Origin: an uncultured Clostridia bacterium
GTDB lineage: Bacteria; Bacillota; Clostridia; Oscillospirales; Acutalibacteraceae
Direction: 5' to 3'
NCBI GenBank assembly: GCA_946002045.1
Contig: CAMFYM010000006.1
Span: forward strand, 1 to 23,344
DNA length: 23,344 nt
The translations under genes and the position numbers were made by a program. Below, piece by piece: positions 23,301-23,344 of the stretch (position 1 is the first letter of the stretch; each line of letters begins with the position of its first letter). A model generated the notes under the pieces. The model saw only the letters and a program-made list of their open reading frames with translations. It was not told the DNA's origin and made no database searches.

Positions 23301-23344
23301 CTGTCTCTTATACACATCTGACGCTGCCGACGAAGGCTTAGGTG
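23301..23344. other. Illumina Nextera read-1 adapter and i5 index (artefact)
   Basis: Positions 23301-23333 match the reverse complement of the Nextera read-1 transposase adapter: a 19-base mosaic end CTGTCTCTTATACACATCT, then GACGCTGCCGACGA. The next eight bases AGGCTTAG (23334-23341) are the reverse complement of the i5 index CTAAGCCT (S508 family). GTG (23342-23344) is the start of the P5 flow-cell sequence. This is untrimmed library sequence and not part of the genome. Confidence 0.97.

Overview
The window reads as one end of a contig from a low-GC, Gram-positive, endospore-forming bacterium of the class Clostridia. The evidence is a complete eight-gene spoIIIA operon, spoIIID, strong AGGAGG-type ribosome binding sites, an S-box (SAM-I) riboswitch and a Firmicutes-type gene order. 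An oscillospiral/ruminococcal gut-type lineage is my guess, but the sequence alone does not fix the genus. The last 44 bases are not genomic: they are an Illumina Nextera read-1 adapter followed by an i5 index, so the true genomic end is about position 23300.

Layout. Positions 118-15688 are one long minus-strand block, read right to left. It starts with spoIIIAA-AB-AC-AD-AE-AF-AG-AH, followed by a promoter and yqhY (Asp23/Gls24 family) with its own terminator. Then come nusB, a TsaD/Kae1-like paralogue, xseA, xseB, ispA, dxs, a TlyA-type rRNA methyltransferase, nadK, argR, recN and tyrS, closed by a strong terminator at 88-110. This follows the Bacillus subtilis order spoIIIA-accBC-yqhY-nusB-folD-xseAB-ispA-dxs-yqxC-ahrC-recN-spoIVB-spo0A, with four changes. 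accBC is absent, a TsaD-like gene stands where folD would be, nadK is inserted before argR, and tyrS follows recN instead of spoIVB-spo0A.

Positions 15806-21905 run on the plus strand. They hold a large GtrA-YfhO fusion membrane protein diverging from spoIIIAA, a long-form PRPP synthetase translationally coupled to a small membrane-anchored protein, spoIIID, and proC. proC and metK converge on a shared bidirectional terminator. metK, on the minus strand, is preceded by a SAM-I riboswitch with its own terminator.

How the genes work together. The spoIIIA products form the mother-cell half of the SpoIIIA-SpoIIQ channel, and SpoIIID is a mother-cell transcription regulator, so two parts of one sporulation programme lie near each other. 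Dxs and IspA supply isoprenoid precursors and prenyl diphosphates; XseA and XseB form exonuclease VII; RecN handles double-strand breaks; ArgR, ProC, NadK, MetK and Prs are core metabolism or its control. All genes appear intact. I found no mobile element, CRISPR array, tRNA, rRNA or defence cassette, and no clear undescribed multi-gene system. The most unusual items are the GtrA-YfhO fusion, the TsaD paralogue in folD's place, the terminator in front of nusB, and the PRPP synthetase/membrane-protein pair.
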